A program made the translations under genes and the position numbers. Shown in pieces: positions 41,957 to 44,959 of a DNA stretch of 44,959 nt (position 1 is its first letter; each line of letters opens with the position of its first letter). The notes beneath the pieces were generated by a model. That model saw nothing but the letters and a program-made list of their open reading frames with translations. It did not search any database and was not told where the DNA came from. The stretch is from positions 16,089 through 61,047 of the forward strand of contig NZ_WHMA01000018.1 of NCBI RefSeq assembly GCF_010994375.1, written 5' to 3'. This DNA is from Halomonas sp. NO4. GTDB lineage: Bacteria > Pseudomonadota > Gammaproteobacteria > Pseudomonadales > Halomonadaceae.

Positions 41957-42961
41957 TCAGTCAAAGTCGATCTCCCAGGGCCGCGGCCGCGCCGCTTCCT
42001 CCCGGGGCACCCGAATCCACACGAAGTGATTGGCGTCCAGGCGTGACTCGCCGCTCCAGCGGTAGGCCACCAGGCGCCCGAACTTCACCGCACTGTAATC
42101 CAGGCAGGCCACATTGGGCGCCGGCAGCGCGGGAATGCCCTCGCACCAGTAGTGGCCGATGAACAGCGGCGGCTCGTCGGGGCCGTAGTAGCTGAGATAG
42201 GCCCGCTCGTGGTCGGTCAAGGGGCGCGACTCCAGATCATCCGGGAGGTTGTCGGGCTGAAAGACCACATCGCCCCAAGTGCGCGGCTCGCGGGCCCAGA
42301 AGTGGGCGCGAAAGCTCTTGCGCGTGAAGCCATCCCCCGAATGGATGGCCACGCCTTCGGGCAGCGGTATATGGGTGCCACGGGTCAACCGATCCATCAC
42401 TTGCCAGGCTAGGGTACCGTGCTCCACGGACGCCTCGAGGAAGGCCTCGTCGATGCGGCCATCGGGATGCTCGCGACGCAGGGCGTCGATGAGCGGCTGG
42501 TCCCAGCAGGCGTGCACCACGCGCAGGCCCGGCAGTTCCAGCAGTAGCGGAATCTCCAGAAACCAGGCCAGGGTGTCGTCCCATTCTGCGGGGTGGTCGC
42601 GGTACTGCTCCAGGGTTTCCTTGATGATGCGGTTGTGGCGGGGGGTGTGCTCGCGCAGCCACTCGCGACCCAGCCGGGACGATGCCCGATGGCAGTAGGC
42701 CAGGGCATTGACCTCGTGGTTGCCCATGACGATATGCGCCTCGCCCGCCTCTACCATGCGCCGCGCGATGGTGACGGCCAGGCGAATGCGCGGCCCGCGG
42801 TCGATCAGGTCACCCAGGAAGATCACCTGGCGCCGCGGGTGACGGTAGACGCCGCCGCGCTGGTGGTAGCCGAGCTTCTCCAGCAGGCTCGCCAGGGTCG
42901 CGCCGCAGCCGTGGACGTCGCCGATCAGGTCGTAGCCTTCGAGACTCGCGTGTCGTGTCAC
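41957..42961 (-). CDS. ApaH/PrpE-like metallophosphoesterase
   Basis: This 334-aa calcineurin-type phosphatase has GDVHG (14-18), GDLIDRGP (50-57) and GNHE (80-83) in order, followed by a long C-terminal half with FIGHYWCEG and a conserved RWSGESRLDANHFVW end. It is related to diadenosine tetraphosphatase and PrpE, but the substrate cannot be named. The GTG at 42961 follows the NAD kinase stop by one base (TGA-G-GTG), indicating coupled translation. Confidence 0.85.
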   Translation of the reverse strand: MTRHASLEGYDLIGDVHGCGATLASLLEKLGYHQRGGVYRHPRRQVIFLGDLIDRGPRIRLAVTIARRMVEAGEAHIVMGNHEVNALAYCHRASSRLGREWLREHTPRHNRIIKETLEQYRDHPAEWDDTLAWFLEIPLLLELPGLRVVHACWDQPLIDALRREHPDGRIDEAFLEASVEHGTLAWQVMDRLTRGTHIPLPEGVAIHSGDGFTRKSFRAHFWAREPRTWGDVVFQPDNLPDDLESRPLTDHERAYLSYYGPDEPPLFIGHYWCEGIPALPAPNVACLDYSAVKFGRLVAYRWSGESRLDANHFVWIRVPREEAARPRPWEIDFD

Positions 42962-42962
42962 C

Positions 42963-43859
42963 TCAGTCCCCCAGGCGGTTGCTCCAGCCCAGCTTGCTGC
43001 GCAGGACCTCGTAGAAGTTGTGACCGTGCGGGTGGACCAGTTGCACCCGCTGCGGCTTGCGGCGCACCACCAGGACGTCGTCGGGTTTGGCCACGGCCCG
43101 CGTCTGGCCGTCGCAGCTGATGTGCGGGTAGGTCTGGTTGGTCTCGCCGATGTGCACGCGGATTTCGCTGGCGGCATCGATGACGATGGGGCGAGACGAT
43201 AGGGTGTGGGGGAACATCGGCACCAGCTCGATCACGTCGAGCTTGGGATGCATGATCGAGCCCCCGCCGGAGAGCGAATAGGCGGTGGAGCCGGTGGGCG
43301 TAGCCATGATCAGGCCGTCGCTGCGCTGGCTATAGACGAACTGGCCGTCGATGAACAGCTCGAACTCGATCATGCGCACCGCCTTGCCGGGATGCAGCAC
43401 CACCTCGTTGAGAGCATCGCCGTTGCCGACCAGTACCCCGTCACGGTAGAGCTCGGCATCGAGCAGGAAGCGCTCTTCCACCTCGTAATGGCCGGCCAGC
43501 ACCTCGCCGACCCGCTCCTCGAGCTCGCCCGGCGAGATATCGGTGAGAAACCCCAGGCGACCGCGGTTGACGCCCAACACCAGGGTGCCGCTGTGGCAGA
43601 GGGTGCGGGCCGCACCCAGCAGGCTGCCGTCGCCGCCCACCACGATGACCAGGTCGCACAGCTCGCCCAGGGTACGACGACTCGCCTCGGGATGGCCGTG
43701 ATCGAGCAACACCGTGGCGGTGCGATCCTCGACGATGACGTGGTAGCCGCCGTCGTCGAGGAAGCGCATCAGGCGCTTCAGGGTCTCGACCACCTTGGCG
43801 CTGCCCAGGCGGCCGATCAGTCCGATGTTCTTGAAAGCCTTGCCCTTGGAAGTCTTCAT
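42963..43859 (-). CDS. nadK: NAD kinase
   Basis: This 298-aa enzyme phosphorylates NAD to NADP. The kinase motifs are GGDGS (75-79), a DALNEVVLH block with the NE pair, and TPTGSTAYSLSGGG. The N-terminus MKTSKGKAFKNIGLIGRLG matches the family; ATG 43859 is chosen, though in-frame ATGs at 43889 and 43916 exist and the ribosome site is weak. It is coupled to the phosphatase gene downstream. Confidence 0.95.
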   Translation of the reverse strand: MKTSKGKAFKNIGLIGRLGSAKVVETLKRLMRFLDDGGYHVIVEDRTATVLLDHGHPEASRRTLGELCDLVIVVGGDGSLLGAARTLCHSGTLVLGVNRGRLGFLTDISPGELEERVGEVLAGHYEVEERFLLDAELYRDGVLVGNGDALNEVVLHPGKAVRMIEFELFIDGQFVYSQRSDGLIMATPTGSTAYSLSGGGSIMHPKLDVIELVPMFPHTLSSRPIVIDAASEIRVHIGETNQTYPHISCDGQTRAVAKPDDVLVVRRKPQRVQLVHPHGHNFYEVLRSKLGWSNRLGD

Positions 43860-43934
43860 GCCCTGGCTCACTCGCTCACGGCCGCTCATTATGGCGACTG
43901 GCGGCGAGGCGGGCAAACTCGGGTCACAACGGCC

Positions 43935-44801
43935 TCAGGCCACGGCGGGCCGACGCTTCAACCACCACTCGTTGAGTACCAGCGAACCGACGATGATGGC
44001 CCCGCCCAGCGCCAGGCGCAGCAGGTCGGCGTCGCGGTTCCAGATCAGCAAGTTGACCAGCAGCCCGGCGGGAATCAGGGCATTGTTCATGATGGCCAGC
44101 GCCCCGGCATCCACCCGCGTGGCGCCCAGGTTCCACAGGAAGTAGCCCAGCCCCGAGGCGACCAGCCCGAGCCACAGCAGCACGCCCCACTGCACACCGG
44201 TGGTGGGCAGTGCCGCGGTGCTACCCAGCACCGCGAAGGCGGGAAGCGCCACCGCCAGGGCGCCCAGATAGAACCAGGCAAAGACGCTGTAGCGCGGCAG
44301 GCTCTCCGGCAGCGATGCCGAAAAGCGCCGGTAGCCCACCTGGCCGAGCGCAAAGCAGAGATTGGCGCCCTGCACCACCAGGAAGCCGGCCCAGAAGCCG
44401 CTGTCCAGGCCCTGATAGCGGATCACCGCCGCCCCGAGCACGGCCAAGGCCGCCGTGAACAGGTAGAAGGGGGTAAAACGACCGAAGAGGGCATCATCGA
44501 GCAGCGCGATATAGATCGGCGTGAAGATGGTGAAGAGCAGCACCTCCGGTACCGAGAGCAGCAGGAAGGACTGGTAGAAGAAGATGTACATCACGCCGAG
44601 CTGCACGGCGCCCAGCCCCATCAGCGCCAACCGCTGGCGTCCACGCAGCAGCGAGGGCCGCAGGAAGGGCAGGAAGACCGCAGCCGCCAGGGCCACGCGC
44701 AGGAAGACGGCGAAATAGCTGTCCACCTGGCCGGCCAGATAGACGCCGATCAGCGAGAAGGAGAACGCCCAGAGGGCGGTGACGCCAATGAGGTAGCCCA
44801 C
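43935..44801 (-). CDS. DMT/EamA-family transporter
   Basis: The 288-aa protein has ten predicted membrane helices in two EamA repeats. The opening LWAFSFSLIGVYLAGQVDSYFA and the SFLLLSVPEVLLFTIFTPIY region match the YicL-type carboxylate/amino-acid/amine group of drug/metabolite transporters. The GTG at 44801 is preferred because GGGAG lies 6 bp upstream; TTG at 44807 would leave no spacing. The substrate and direction of transport cannot be read from sequence. Confidence 0.85.
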   Translation of the reverse strand: MGYLIGVTALWAFSFSLIGVYLAGQVDSYFAVFLRVALAAAVFLPFLRPSLLRGRQRLALMGLGAVQLGVMYIFFYQSFLLLSVPEVLLFTIFTPIYIALLDDALFGRFTPFYLFTAALAVLGAAVIRYQGLDSGFWAGFLVVQGANLCFALGQVGYRRFSASLPESLPRYSVFAWFYLGALAVALPAFAVLGSTAALPTTGVQWGVLLWLGLVASGLGYFLWNLGATRVDAGALAIMNNALIPAGLLVNLLIWNRDADLLRLALGGAIIVGSLVLNEWWLKRRPAVA

Positions 44802-44959
44802 GGTCAACTCCCGATGGTTTAAAAGTTGACGAAGGATACTCTCGTGGGACTCAGCGTTTCAAGGCCAGGGTTTAAAGGCAAGGGGGTAAAGGCTAGAGTT
44901 TGAACCCTCCGACGATTCATTCTGCGACTAGAATCGCGGATTCCGACCACTCTCACGCG

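Overview
This window looks like chromosomal DNA of a halophilic gammaproteobacterium of the Halomonas/Chromohalobacter type. The grounds are high GC, a choline-to-glycine-betaine operon (betIBA) with a ChoX-type binding protein, a FadE-type acyl-CoA dehydrogenase, a PA0069-type SOS radical SAM gene, and protein sequences that resemble that family throughout. No phage, IS or CRISPR locus was seen. Names rest on reading motifs by eye; no database was searched.

Layout. 1-445: two tRNA-Asn copies and an elongator tRNA-Met, all on the minus strand. 529-5543: choX divergent from betI-betB-betA, with a TetR-type operator between them and a strong terminator after betA. 5544-10081: a structured intergenic element, a 38-bp palindrome, fadE, and a convergent SLC13/RCK permease whose end overlaps fadE. 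10164-15314: a three-gene acyl-CoA operon (enoyl-CoA hydratase, ADP-forming acyl-CoA synthetase, atypical crotonase) divergent from an RpiR/SIS regulator, then a heptamer tandem repeat. 15380-19379: quinone reductase, a small GNAT-like protein, a glycerophosphodiesterase, and a UraA/SulP-type permease with a curious six-codon leader ORF.

19775-37467 is a block of 16 minus-strand genes for corrinoid uptake and cobalamin assembly. The upstream unit, cobT-cbiB-cobD-cobU-cobS-cobC-(cobU-like), builds and attaches the nucleotide loop. The downstream unit begins with a cobalamin riboswitch and reads btuB - exported CobN-like chelatase - ExbB-like - DUF2149/ExbD-like - btuF - btuC - btuD - cobO - cobQ. 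Corrin-ring synthesis genes are absent here, so the set reads as salvage. Its most unusual part is the CobN homologue, which carries a signal peptide and a C-terminal membrane anchor and is cotranscribed with its own small proton-channel pair and an outer-membrane receptor. That implies metal-tetrapyrrole chemistry in the periplasm coupled to TonB-type import.

37577-44959: a LexA-controlled radical SAM gene (PA0069 family), a zinc alcohol dehydrogenase, DUF2797 and DUF1315 proteins, a GlpG-like rhomboid protease, an ApaH-like phosphatase coupled to NAD kinase, and a DMT-family exporter.
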